Shown: one piece after another, positions 37,306 through 45,842 of the stretch
Layout of the letters: the number at the start of each line of letters is the position of its first letter
Position numbering within the stretch: the stretch's first letter is position 1
Origin: Goleter apudmare HA4340-LM2
GTDB taxonomy: Bacteria > Cyanobacteriota > Cyanobacteriia > Cyanobacteriales > Nostocaceae
Length of the DNA: 64,000 nucleotides
Assembly (NCBI GenBank): GCA_019359495.1
Contig: JAHHHF010000072.1
Span: forward strand, 210,933 to 274,932
Reading direction: 5' to 3'
The notes under the pieces: model-generated
What the model saw: only the letters and a program-made list of their open reading frames with translations
Told to the model about the DNA's origin: nothing
Databases searched by the model: none
Translations under genes and position numbers: made by a program

Positions 37306-38474
37306 CTAAATTCATTTCTCGTATGCAGGCGGTACAGTCGCCAATCATTCCTGTTGTGGGGGAATTAATTAGAAACTCTCCCGGAACCATTTCTCTAGGA
37401 CAAGGTGTGGTTTCTTACAGTCCACCCAAGGAAGCGATAGATTTGTTACCGCAATTTCTCGCTGAACCCAGTAATCATCTATATCAAGCAGTTGAAGGAA
37501 TTCCTGCTTTGTTAACAGCAATAGCAGGAAAATTACTAGCCTTCAACGGCATAGAAATTAATAATGATAACTGTATTGTTGTTACCGCCGGGAGCAACAT
37601 GGGGTTTATGAATGCCATTTTGGCGATTACTTGTCCTGGCGATGAAATTATTTTGAACACCCCCTATTATTTCAACCATGACATGGCGATCGCTATGGCT
37701 GGTTGTCGTGCAATTTTGGTAGAGACAGATGAAAATTACCACCTGCGTCCAGAAGCGATCGCTCAAGCAATTACTCCTAAAACACGGGCGATAGTCACAA
37801 TTTCACCCAACAATCCCACAGGGGTTGTTTATTCAGAAGCCGCATTAAGACAAGTAAATCAAATTTGTGGCACTCATGGCATTTACCACATCAGCGATGA
37901 AGCCTACGAATATTTTACATATAACGGCGTCAAACACATTTCCCCTGGTGCATTTAGTGGTAGTAGTGAGCACACAATTTCTCTCTATAGTCTCTCTAAA
38001 GCCTACGGTTTCGCCAGTTGGCGCATCGGCTACATGGTAATTCCCCAAAATTTACTTGTTGCTGTAAAAAAAGTCCAGGACACGATTTTGATTTGTCCGC
38101 CTGTAATTTCTCAGTATGCAGCTTTGGGGGCATTGCAAGCAACAGAGGAGTATTTAAAAACAAATATTGGTACTATCGCTGAAGTTAGGCAATTGGTAAT
38201 TGCATCCCTAAACCGACTCAAAGGTTTATGTAGCATTATCCCAGCTGGAGGCGCTTTCTACTTTTTCCTCAAAGTTCATACCCAGATAGATGCTTTTGAG
38301 TTAGTTAAACGACTCATCCAAGAACATCGAGTAGCAGTGATTCCAGGTACAACTTTTGGCATGAAGGATGGATGCTATCTGCGAGTTGCTTATGGTGCGC
38401 TGCAAAAAGAGACAGCCAAAGAAGGCATAGAAAGACTAGTGCAAGGACTAGAAACTATAGTATCGTATTTTTAA
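37302..38474 (+). CDS. PLP-dependent class I/II aminotransferase
   Basis: 390 aa, fold-type I aminotransferase related to aspartate and aromatic aminotransferases; exact substrate unknown. Seen: VTAGSNMGFMNAILAIT near residue 88, ISPNNPTGVVYSE near 166, DEAYEYFTY, and the PLP-lysine segment YSLSKAYGFASWRIGY near 226, then RVAYGAL near the end. The start codon lies in the last STRR unit with no Shine-Dalgarno; an ATG at residue 8 (37323) is a possible alternative. Confidence 0.9.
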   Translation: MTKFISRMQAVQSPIIPVVGELIRNSPGTISLGQGVVSYSPPKEAIDLLPQFLAEPSNHLYQAVEGIPALLTAIAGKLLAFNGIEINNDNCIVVTAGSNMGFMNAILAITCPGDEIILNTPYYFNHDMAIAMAGCRAILVETDENYHLRPEAIAQAITPKTRAIVTISPNNPTGVVYSEAALRQVNQICGTHGIYHISDEAYEYFTYNGVKHISPGAFSGSSEHTISLYSLSKAYGFASWRIGYMVIPQNLLVAVKKVQDTILICPPVISQYAALGALQATEEYLKTNIGTIAEVRQLVIASLNRLKGLCSIIPAGGAFYFFLKVHTQIDAFELVKRLIQEHRVAVIPGTTFGMKDGCYLRVAYGALQKETAKEGIERLVQGLETIVSYF

Positions 38475-38523
38475 CATCTATTTATAACTGCTGAAATTTC
38501 ACTAGAATATTATTGATCCACCT

Positions 38524-38961
38524 ATGATAATTTTTAATAAAATAATTGAAATTGAAACTAAACCAGGAATTAATATTCATCACATCACACCGCAAATTCA
38601 GGAATTTATCTCGTCAACATCAATTAAAAATGGACAAGTGTTAGTATTCTCACGGCATACTACAACTGCTTTAGCTATCAACGAAAATGAAGTCAGATTA
38701 TTAGAAGACATCAAAGTATTTTTGCAGAAATTAGCACCAGAATCAGACCAATACTTACACAATGACTTGCATTTAAGGGATGTTCCAGAAGATGAGCCAA
38801 TAAATGCTCACTCACATCTAATGGCTATCATACTAAATACTAGTGAGGTAATTCCGATTGTGGATGGCAACTTAGCTTTAGGAACTTGGCAATCTGTGTT
38901 GTTTTTTGAGCTAGATGGGCCGAGAAAAAGAACTGTGTCTCTGCAACTGTCTGGTGAATAA
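38524..38961 (+). CDS. YjbQ/UPF0047 family protein
   Basis: 145 aa single-domain protein of the YjbQ family. Seen: ISSTSIKNGQVLVFSRHTTTALAINENE near the middle of the N-terminal half and HSHLMAIILNTSEVIPIVDG, ending with WQSVLFFELDGPRKRTVSLQL. Family members have been linked to a weak thiamine-phosphate synthase activity; the physiological role is unclear. It follows the aminotransferase by 49 bp on the same strand. Confidence 0.9.
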   Translation: MIIFNKIIEIETKPGINIHHITPQIQEFISSTSIKNGQVLVFSRHTTTALAINENEVRLLEDIKVFLQKLAPESDQYLHNDLHLRDVPEDEPINAHSHLMAIILNTSEVIPIVDGNLALGTWQSVLFFELDGPRKRTVSLQLSGE

Positions 38962-39066
38962 CACAGTCAAATTAATTCTTAATTCCTAATTATCGCTGGA
39001 ATTACCAATTTTTCAGGACATTTATTCACGAAGAAGGTAATAGATAAAAGACAGATATAGTGATAT

Positions 39067-40122
39067 ATGACAAACAATCAAAACTTTTTCTTACGTAATA
39101 TTTGGTATTATGCTCTGCCCAGCTATCAGCTGAAACCTGGTAAGATGATTGACCGTACTTTTTTAGGGGAGCCAGTGCTGTTAGTGCGGAGTGAAAATGG
39201 CAAAGTCTCTGCCTTGCGGGACATTTGTCCTCATCGTGCGGTACCTTTAAGTTGTGGTCGATTTGATGGGCAAGAAGTCGAATGCTGTTACCACGGTTGG
39301 CGCTTTGACCCTGATGGAAACTGTACGGTGATTCCATCCCTAGTGGAAGGGCAAGAGAAAAATTTGAGCCGCTTTAACGTGCAGTCCTATCCCATCCACG
39401 AAACCCAAGGAAACATCTGGATTTACATCACAGACCCAGAAAAACCCCAGCCACCAGCCCCAGAAATTGATATTCCGGTGATTGAAGGCTTTGAAGAGCG
39501 ATCGCCACAATTAGTAGAAGTGATGCGATTTCCATGTTTTGTAGATCATGCGGTGACAGGTCTGATGGACCCGGCTCATTCACCCTATGTTCATCAAGTC
39601 TGGTGGTGGCGATCGGGGAAACTCAATGAGGAAGCCAAGCAATTTGATGCTTCGCCCTACGGGTTTACCATGCGAAAACACCAATTGTCGCCCAGTATGG
39701 GACGACTATATAAGCTTGTTGGTAACGGTATTCCAGAAACAGAAATTTCTTTTCGGTTACCTGGAATCAGAGTGGAACAGACAACCAGTGGAAACCAGCG
39801 AGTCTGTAATTTGACAACTGTTACACCTATTTCTGACACAGAAACCGAGGTAACGTTCGCTCTTTATTGGACACACTCTTGGTTAGCAGGTTTTAAACCA
39901 TTGATGCGCTTATTAATCAGGGCTTTTCTTGGTCAAGATAGGACAGTGGTAGAAAAGCAACAAATTGGATTGAAATATGACCCTGTGTTGCGGTTGATTA
40001 AGGACTCAGATATGCAAGCACAGTGGTACTATCAGTTAAAGCGAGAATATGCTCGTGCGATCGCTGAGGGGCGAGAATTTGAAAACCCTGTGAAGGATCA
40101 GATGCTCAGGTGGCGGGGCTAA
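39067..40122 (+). CDS. Rieske non-haem iron oxygenase (pheophorbide a oxygenase-like)
   Basis: 351 aa. N-terminal Rieske [2Fe-2S] domain with CPHRAVPLSCG (about 55) and CCYHGWRFDPDG (about 75); catalytic iron site with VDHAVTGLMDPAHSPYVHQ (about 160-178). A C-terminal region resembles the PAO domain. Such enzymes use O2 and ferredoxin-supplied electrons to oxygenate rings or demethylate substrates. It is close to a chlorophyllase-like hydrolase and an SDR, suggesting tetrapyrrole or aromatic breakdown; the substrate is inference. Confidence 0.88.
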   Translation: MTNNQNFFLRNIWYYALPSYQLKPGKMIDRTFLGEPVLLVRSENGKVSALRDICPHRAVPLSCGRFDGQEVECCYHGWRFDPDGNCTVIPSLVEGQEKNLSRFNVQSYPIHETQGNIWIYITDPEKPQPPAPEIDIPVIEGFEERSPQLVEVMRFPCFVDHAVTGLMDPAHSPYVHQVWWWRSGKLNEEAKQFDASPYGFTMRKHQLSPSMGRLYKLVGNGIPETEISFRLPGIRVEQTTSGNQRVCNLTTVTPISDTETEVTFALYWTHSWLAGFKPLMRLLIRAFLGQDRTVVEKQQIGLKYDPVLRLIKDSDMQAQWYYQLKREYARAIAEGREFENPVKDQMLRWRG

Positions 40123-40144
40123 TTTTGTAATTCGGGTGTATTTT

Positions 40145-40160
40145 GAGGACTTCAGTCCTC
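40145..40160. repeat. short palindromic repeat (GAGGACT-AGTCCTC)
   Basis: GAGGACTTCAGTCCTC followed by ACTACGAGCC, the same mini-hairpin family as at 11016. It lies between the convergent Rieske and SDR genes and could serve as their terminator. Confidence 0.6.
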
Positions 40161-40172
40161 ACTACGAGCCTT

Positions 40173-40844
40173 TTAGTCTAAATTGAATTCGGCAAACTCG
40201 AATTGTGCGAATAACTGATTACGGTCTACAGCTGATAGGACTTTATTGTTACTGCGATCAGAATTTAAAGCACGGACAACTAATTGGGCGACATCTGCAC
40301 GATGAATGCTACCAACAATTCGCGGGTCTTCGGTTAAAACTCCATTACCGGTTGCTGGTTCTGACTTTAGTCCACCGGGACGGATGATGGTGTAAGTTAG
40401 CCCACTGGCAATTAAGTGTTGTTCGGCTTTTTCTTTTTCAACTAAAACCTCTCCTAGTGCTGCCAAAGCTTGGGGAGGTAAAGCACCGACACTATTACCA
40501 GTGCCAATAGAAGTCACTAAAATAAACTTTTTGACTCCGGCTTTAACTGCGGCATCAATGAGATTTTTATTACCCAGGTAATCAGGTCTTTGGGTATTAT
40601 TAGGCAAACCACCAAGGGTACTGATCACGGTATTGATCGCTGCATCTGCTGAAATGGCGCGTTCAACATCTTCTACACTCAAAGCATCTCCTAAAACGAC
40701 CTCAATACCCAATGCTTCTAGTTCCGCAGCAGCAGTTTCTGTTCTCAAAAGTGCTTTAACATTGAGTTTTTGTGCTGTTAAATATTCGGCGATTTCTCTA
40801 CCAACACCACGGCTCGCACCAGCTAGAAAAATTTTATTTGTCAT
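40173..40844 (-). CDS. NAD(P)-binding SDR-like protein (atypical SDR)
   Basis: 223 aa. Rossmann start TNKIFLAGASRGVGREIAEYL gives the GxxGxGxE nucleotide-binding loop; VISTLGGLPNNTQRPDYLGN and FILVTSIGTGNSVGALPP follow, with GLTYTIIRPGGLKSEP as in the NmrA/SDR_a5 group. The classical YxxxK pair is not evident. Likely a dehydrogenase, isomerase or assembly factor. The ATG lies inside an STRR (CAAATGAC), with no Shine-Dalgarno. Confidence 0.85.
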   Translation of the reverse strand: MTNKIFLAGASRGVGREIAEYLTAQKLNVKALLRTETAAAELEALGIEVVLGDALSVEDVERAISADAAINTVISTLGGLPNNTQRPDYLGNKNLIDAAVKAGVKKFILVTSIGTGNSVGALPPQALAALGEVLVEKEKAEQHLIASGLTYTIIRPGGLKSEPATGNGVLTEDPRIVGSIHRADVAQLVVRALNSDRSNNKVLSAVDRNQLFAQFEFAEFNLD

Positions 40845-40878
40845 TTGTTATTTGTTGTTTGTTATTTGTTATTTGTTA
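40839..40878 (-). repeat. STRR containing the SDR start codon
   Basis: 7-mers of TTTGTTA/TTTGTCA/TTTGTTG type. On the minus strand the unit nearest the gene reads CAAATGAC and supplies the start codon. Confidence 0.85.
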
Positions 40879-40914
40879 CTCTGCCCTATGCCCTATTCCC
40901 CATGCCCTAATTAG

Positions 40915-41898
40915 TTATTTACGCTCAAAGGATTTTATCAGAGGATTGGCTGTATTGAGTAATTGCTCTAGCATCTCGGCTGCTTTTGGTTGCGGGCGAA
41001 CATGAGTATCAATGAACAAACCAATAATTTCAGCAATCAGTAAACGGAAGTTTTCTTGGGGTTGGGTGGAGGGAAAATCAAGATAGGGTCTAGGTATAGT
41101 AGAGTCTAGGCTATCAGCGATAGAAAAGTGATTTGCGCCTGCGAGGATTAGTAGATAGCTGTCATTGCGTCCGCCAGCGATCGCTTCTTGAAATGTACGG
41201 ATGACTGGGGTGGTAGGATATTGTGGATTCATGCCATAGCGATCGCTACTGTTAGCAATTACTCCATCATGGGTTCCTGCCATTATTAGCACAGGTAAAG
41301 AGTCTGGTAAGGGTAAAATTGTACTTGGTTCATAGCCCAGAAACAAAAGTCCTGCTGTGTGTGTGCCATAAGCAAAAGCTGCTACGACTTGAGAAAAAAA
41401 GCTAGGATCAGCGTTTTCAATGGCTACTCTCCCACCTTCGGAATGTCCACCAAAAATGATCCGTTGCAAGTCAAGCATCCCGGCTAAAATTCCTTGGTTT
41501 TGTAACTGTGCTAATTTAGCTAACAGTGCAGGCAAAGCTGAAGCAGTAGAAGTAGTACGATAAACTTTTGGTTTTCTGTTTTCTAAATCGGCCCCAGGCG
41601 TGAGGCTAATTATTCCTGGTTGGCTGTGTGTAATCCAGTTAAAAACAACTACCACTACTCCACGTTCAGCAAGTTCCATCGCTAGCCAATGGTATTGTTG
41701 GGCGTCGCAGTTAAAACCGTTGAAAAAAATTACTATTGGAAAAGGTGCTTTTTCTTGATCAACAGGTACTACGCTGCTATTTTTTGCTAAATCACTTCCT
41801 GAAATCTGTGCAGGATAAAAAATTTTTAAATGGATGGTATCGTAAGGCGACTGTGTACTCTCAACTTTAGCAGCTTCAAAAAAAGCCCGAACTGACAT
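40915..41898 (-). CDS. alpha/beta hydrolase, chlorophyllase-like
   Basis: 327 aa. Seen: PIVIFFNGFNCDAQQYHWLA near residue 54 (oxyanion strand), nucleophile elbow IIFGGHSEGGRVAIEN near 167, MAGTHDGVIA near 228 for the acid region and AGANHFSIAD near 272 for the His. The layout resembles chlorophyllase and related carboxylesterases; no signal peptide. It is 70 bp upstream of the SDR gene on the same strand. Chlorophyll as substrate is inference only. Confidence 0.78.
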   Translation of the reverse strand: MSVRAFFEAAKVESTQSPYDTIHLKIFYPAQISGSDLAKNSSVVPVDQEKAPFPIVIFFNGFNCDAQQYHWLAMELAERGVVVVVFNWITHSQPGIISLTPGADLENRKPKVYRTTSTASALPALLAKLAQLQNQGILAGMLDLQRIIFGGHSEGGRVAIENADPSFFSQVVAAFAYGTHTAGLLFLGYEPSTILPLPDSLPVLIMAGTHDGVIANSSDRYGMNPQYPTTPVIRTFQEAIAGGRNDSYLLILAGANHFSIADSLDSTIPRPYLDFPSTQPQENFRLLIAEIIGLFIDTHVRPQPKAAEMLEQLLNTANPLIKSFERK

Positions 41899-42127
41899 CT
41901 GCTACTTCCTCACTTCATTTTCAGCCAATCTTATTGATTCACTAAGTTTGCGACTACTACCTAACGCCACAAATTTGCAAAACCAGATTGGTTTACTTAA
42001 CTAAGAGAGCAAAAAATTGTAATTATAATCACTTTTATTTCAATAGAGTAATTGTACTTAAACCAAATGTAGGAAGTATTTTAATAGGCGATCGTGTCAA
42101 CCTAGACAGTAAGCATTAGAAACCGTT

Positions 42128-42505
42128 ATGACTAAAGTATCAGAAAATAACCTAGAACCATCCCAAGATATCAGATTAATTGCTACCTCAAAAATCTGGG
42201 GATTTACCGTGGGAATTCTCGCAGTTTGCATCCCACTTTCAGCTGTTACTAGAAGTGGTGCGATTCTCCCTTTAGCGGCTATTGGCGGTGCAGCCGTGGG
42301 TACAGTTGCAGTCTGGCGTGCTGATCAGAAAAAATTGCAGCTTACCCCTGTGCAACAACAGCGAGTTGAACTGTTAGAGCAAAGAATAGCGAATTTAGAG
42401 ACAATCGTTAGTAGCGAGGAATTGGATTTGCTGAAAAAAATTAAAGAATTAGAGTTTAGAGAAAGCAATCAATTCACACTACCCAATAACCAAGCTGGAA
42501 ATTAG
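42128..42505 (+). CDS. hypothetical membrane protein with coiled-coil tail
   Basis: 125 aa, not recognised. Two short hydrophobic segments (about 22-40, IWGFTVGILAVCIPLSAV, and 46-66, ILPLAAIGGAAVGTVAVW) are followed by a helical, heptad-like tail (QQQRVELLEQRIANLETIV). Probably anchored in a membrane with the tail in the cytosol. Confidence 0.65.
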   Translation: MTKVSENNLEPSQDIRLIATSKIWGFTVGILAVCIPLSAVTRSGAILPLAAIGGAAVGTVAVWRADQKKLQLTPVQQQRVELLEQRIANLETIVSSEELDLLKKIKELEFRESNQFTLPNNQAGN

Positions 42506-42576
42506 CTAATTTAGATCATTCGTGCTTCTCAGGTAGTATTAAAGTTAGAGTCAGTGACATTAGGTGGTTGTTAGTG

Positions 42577-42698
42577 AGAGCATCCTTATTTTGCAAAAAT
42601 AAAATTTGTAGTGGGAGCATCTTGCTCCCTAATATCCAGGAAGCGGGCTAGAGAGCCATCACTACAAAAAAATAAATTTACACATTTGGGATGCTCCC
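42577..42698 (+). mobile_element. modular MITE, copy C (internal fragment)
   Basis: Only the GGGAGCATC/GCGGGC module with its flanks is present, in the same version as copy D (both read GGGCTAGAGAGCCATC). Both TATAGG ends are missing. It stops 4 bp before a small minus-strand reading frame. Confidence 0.8.
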
Positions 42699-42701
42699 TT
42701 G

Positions 42702-42836
42702 TTACTTGGCTATTCGCTGCCAAAAAATTTCCCCAAACTTTTGATTTTTCTGGGAAATCACACCCGCTTTTGCTAAAAGAACTGTTTCTATAGAAACAGT
42801 ATCTCCTTTGCCAGGTTCGTTAGAATAATCTGACAT
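42702..42836 (-). CDS. short reading frame abutting MITE fragment, possibly truncated gene
   Basis: 44-codon frame: starts MSDYSNEPGKGDTVSIETVL and ends NQKFGEIFWQRIAK. It is not recognised, but composition is protein-like, and the stop codon lies 4 bp from the MITE fragment, so the original C-terminus may have been lost. The WD40 gene lies divergently 200 bp away. Confidence 0.4.
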   Translation of the reverse strand: MSDYSNEPGKGDTVSIETVLLAKAGVISQKNQKFGEIFWQRIAK

Positions 42837-43036
42837 TATCTAATTCTCTATACCTCAACTGTATCAATTCATGATATGTTTGAATTCTATATGGGTGTAT
42901 CTTTACCGCGAACCCATGCCTTAGGCTGTGTTCTCTTTGACTGCTAAAATTACTGAATTTTAATTAACTAAAAGTTATAAACTTGAGTAATTGGATTGTA
43001 TAGCTTACCTTAAGTATGCAGTAGTGTGCCGCTCTA

Positions 43037-44854
43037 ATGCAGATGGATTGGATTAGCTTACTAAAAGCTCAACAAGCTGACTTCCTTCAACGTGTTAAAA
43101 AAACTAAGACCAATGACTTATCTTTACTAGAAAGTCAAGTCAAAGGTTGTCACAGCGAAATCATGACATTTTGGGGCGAGCCAATGGCAAAACTCCTAGA
43201 ATTATGTCGTCAACAAGCCGGATTTCTGGCTAAAAATCCCCCTCCTACACCACCCGAATATCCCGAACCGCCTGATTGGATGATTCCGTTTTCTCAATAC
43301 TTCCAACAGCAAGCGGAAGATTATCTGTTGCGAGAACAAATTGTTGATCGCATCATGGTTGAACGTCTGGGCAAGTTAGTAAAAAAAGTGCCCCAAGATA
43401 CAATTGAAAACATGATTTTGGATGACGAAGGAAATTTACGCAGTGAAAGTAAATTTATTTACTTGCTGTCGGACAATCCAAAACTAAGTATTCAAGTCTA
43501 CGTTGCTGACGGAGAAAGTTTTAATAGTCTTAAGAAAGACAAAATTAGGTGGACAGTTAGTCAAGAAGATTTAAAAAGTCACCAAATACTAATTTTTCTG
43601 TGTTTGTTTTATCCATCTTCTAGTAAATTGGGTTACAAAAAACAAGCAGTAATTACTGGTTTTTTACCTAGCCAACAAGTTGATTTCACTGAAGCCAAAC
43701 TGTATGTCACTCCCAGTAAATTGTTATGTGCAGGGGGACTGAGTTGGTACTTAGAATCACTGGTGGGTAAACAAGATGCAGTTTCAGAGGTGGCTCAGAA
43801 GAGCATCACAGAGACAGTTCGCACTTTGCCAGCAGAGCATCCCCTGAAGAACATCATCGGTGACTGGGAATATTGGCAGACTTTGAAAGGGCACACGAGA
43901 GGGATTAATTGCCTTGCCTATTCTTCTCCTGTGGGAGACCCTTCGCGGATGAGAACACCGACGACGAACAGTATAGACTATAACAGTGGCAGGACTTTAC
44001 CCATATTAGCTAGTGGTAGTCATGGAGAAACTAAGCTATGGGATTTAACCAAAGGTGAGTTAATCGAGACATTGTCGGAGTCGCCTTGGGTGATGTCTGG
44101 GCTAGTAGATGAGGTAAATTCCCTGGCTTTTAGTGCTGATGGGCAGACTTTAGTAAGTGTTGGTGCAGACTCGACAATTAAGATTTGGCATGTAGGCGCA
44201 CTAGATTTGATCGATATCTTGCACAAGCATAATGGGATCGTGAGGTGCGTTGCATTCACCCCGGATGGCAGAATGTTAGCGACTGGAGGAGATGACAGAA
44301 AAATTCTGTTTTGGGATTTAACAGAACGTCGAGTAGCGATCGCTCTTTCTTTGGATGATACAGCTGCTCATTCCCTCGTGTTGAGCAAAGATGGACAAAC
44401 TTTAGTTACAGGTAGCTACCGCAAAATCAAAGTCTGGCGTACTTCCTACCAGATGGGAGACATACCTTTAAACGATACCCAACCCATACATAGCCTCATG
44501 GGACACTCCCACATTGTCCGTTCTCTGGCCATGAGTGCGGATGCTAAAACTCTCGTCAGTGGTAGCCGCGATCAGACAATTAAAATTTGGGACTTAGAGA
44601 CTGGGGAATTAATTCGCACCCTCAAAGGCCATAAAGATGAAGTCTGTGCGATCGCCCTTAGTCCTGATGAGGAAATTATCGCCAGTGGTAGTGCTGATAA
44701 AACTATCAAATTATGGCATGTCAAAACCGGAGAACTTTTAGCTACCTTTATCGGACATACCAACACCGTCACAGCCGTAGCCTTCACTGCTTCCGGTGAG
44801 ATGTTGGTGAGTGGGAGTTTAGATAAGACAATTAAAATTTGGCAGCGAAGTTAA
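43037..44854 (+). CDS. WD40-repeat beta-propeller protein
   Basis: 605 aa. The N-terminal about 275 residues are an unassigned domain (helical start, proline-rich NPPPTPPEYPEPPDW near 75). From residue 278 onwards seven WD40 repeats can be counted, each with GH...(V/I)...SGS...(I/L)W(D/H) spacing (for example TLKGHKDEVCAIALSPDE with SGSADKTIKLWHV), which is enough for one closed propeller. No kinase or NB-ARC domain is fused. Probably a protein-interaction scaffold; partners unknown. The repeats are divergent, so the propeller is not freshly amplified. Confidence 0.86.
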   Translation: MQMDWISLLKAQQADFLQRVKKTKTNDLSLLESQVKGCHSEIMTFWGEPMAKLLELCRQQAGFLAKNPPPTPPEYPEPPDWMIPFSQYFQQQAEDYLLREQIVDRIMVERLGKLVKKVPQDTIENMILDDEGNLRSESKFIYLLSDNPKLSIQVYVADGESFNSLKKDKIRWTVSQEDLKSHQILIFLCLFYPSSSKLGYKKQAVITGFLPSQQVDFTEAKLYVTPSKLLCAGGLSWYLESLVGKQDAVSEVAQKSITETVRTLPAEHPLKNIIGDWEYWQTLKGHTRGINCLAYSSPVGDPSRMRTPTTNSIDYNSGRTLPILASGSHGETKLWDLTKGELIETLSESPWVMSGLVDEVNSLAFSADGQTLVSVGADSTIKIWHVGALDLIDILHKHNGIVRCVAFTPDGRMLATGGDDRKILFWDLTERRVAIALSLDDTAAHSLVLSKDGQTLVTGSYRKIKVWRTSYQMGDIPLNDTQPIHSLMGHSHIVRSLAMSADAKTLVSGSRDQTIKIWDLETGELIRTLKGHKDEVCAIALSPDEEIIASGSADKTIKLWHVKTGELLATFIGHTNTVTAVAFTASGEMLVSGSLDKTIKIWQRS

Positions 44855-44901
44855 GACTTGAGGTTAAGTGGAAAAACCAATTTGATGAGACTCACAAAAG
44901 C

Positions 44902-45048
44902 GTTGACGAGTATTTGAGACTCGTAAATGAGTATTAGAACTCGGTGAACGAGTCTTTGAGACTTGTGAATGAGTATTAGAACTCCGTTAATGAGTATTTG
45001 AGACTTGTGAATGAGTCTTGGATATTCGTAAATGAGTCTTGGCAAACA
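44902..45048. repeat. 21-bp tandem repeat array (7 units)
   Basis: Seven consecutive 21-bp units of the consensus GTRAAYGAGTMTTWGARACTY, such as GTAAATGAGTATTAGAACTC and GTGAACGAGTCTTTGAGACT. Units alternate between two sub-types, so a 42-bp period is also present. The last unit degenerates. There are no spacers, so this is not CRISPR. Confidence 0.9.
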
Positions 45049-45156
45049 AAATGCGATCGCTTTATCTACACAAAGTATTTTAACTTGGCAACCTGACTGC
45101 GACAGAGTATAGCCCATCGCCCATAATTAGAACATTCCCATATCTTCCACTCACTT

Positions 45157-45717
45157 ATGACTATTACCAGTCAACCCCAGCTAACTTTAGAAGAGTTTCT
45201 CAAACTCCCAGAAACAGAACCAGCATCAGATTTTATTAATGGAGAAATTATTCAAAAACCCATGCCTCAAGGTGAACATAGCTTACTTCAGGTTAAATTT
45301 TGCACTTTCATCAACCAAGTAGTAGAAACGAAAAAAATTGCCTACGCCTTCCCAGAACTGCGCTGCACTTTTGGCGGTGCTTCTATAGTCCCTGATGTTG
45401 CTGTGTTTCGTTGGGAGAGAATTCCTAAAACTGCATCTGGAAGAATTGCTAACCGCTTTGAAATCCATCCTGACTGGGCGATTGAGATTCTTTCTCCAGA
45501 CCAAAAATTAAAAAAAGTATTGAATAAATTATTGCATTGTTCGCGCAATGGTACAGAATTAAGCTGGTTGCTCAACCCAGAAGATGAAAGTGTGCTGGCG
45601 GTGTTTCCTGGACAGCGTGTAGAGTTATACGAAGGTGCTGATAAATTACCTGTGCTTGAGGGTATTGAATTGGAACTAACTGCGGAACAGGTTTTTGGTT
45701 GGTTGAGTTTATCATAA
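45157..45717 (+). CDS. Uma2 (DUF820) family endonuclease-like protein
   Basis: 186 aa. Seen: LTLEEFLKLPETEPASDFING (about 10-30), the PD-(D/E)xK-like core IVPDVAVF near 88 and WAIEILSPDQKLKKVLNKL near 113. This family is greatly expanded in cyanobacteria, with fold predicted to be a nuclease; real function is unknown. Confidence 0.88.
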   Translation: MTITSQPQLTLEEFLKLPETEPASDFINGEIIQKPMPQGEHSLLQVKFCTFINQVVETKKIAYAFPELRCTFGGASIVPDVAVFRWERIPKTASGRIANRFEIHPDWAIEILSPDQKLKKVLNKLLHCSRNGTELSWLLNPEDESVLAVFPGQRVELYEGADKLPVLEGIELELTAEQVFGWLSLS

Positions 45718-45734
45718 TCTCACAATTTATAGCC

Positions 45735-45783
45735 CTAGTGGCGTGGCAAGGCTAAAATAGTGCATTAATAAACCGCAGAGGCG
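45735..45783 (+). mobile_element. MITE module fragment
   Basis: Matches the GGCGTGGCAAGGCTAAAATA...CCGCAGAG module of copy A almost exactly, without the outer ends. Confidence 0.65.
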
Positions 45784-45790
45784 CGAGCAT

Positions 45791-45829
45791 AAAAAAATGA
45801 TCGCCCCGTTGCAAGAGCGATCGCTTTTT
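45791..45829 (-). terminator. ftsH terminator
   Basis: On the minus strand a GATCGC/GCGATC stem (with a HIP1 site at the base) is followed by TTTTTTT, starting 14 bp after the ftsH stop. Confidence 0.7.
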
Positions 45830-45842
45830 CAATCACAAATTA

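Noticed and set aside
44902..45048. possible CRISPR array
   Set aside because: Units abut directly with no variable spacers and no cas genes are present.
44851..45117. 88-codon minus-strand frame with LIHKSQILI-like repeats
   Set aside because: It is the translation of the 21-bp tandem array; the heptad-like repeats follow from a unit length divisible by three, with no start signal.
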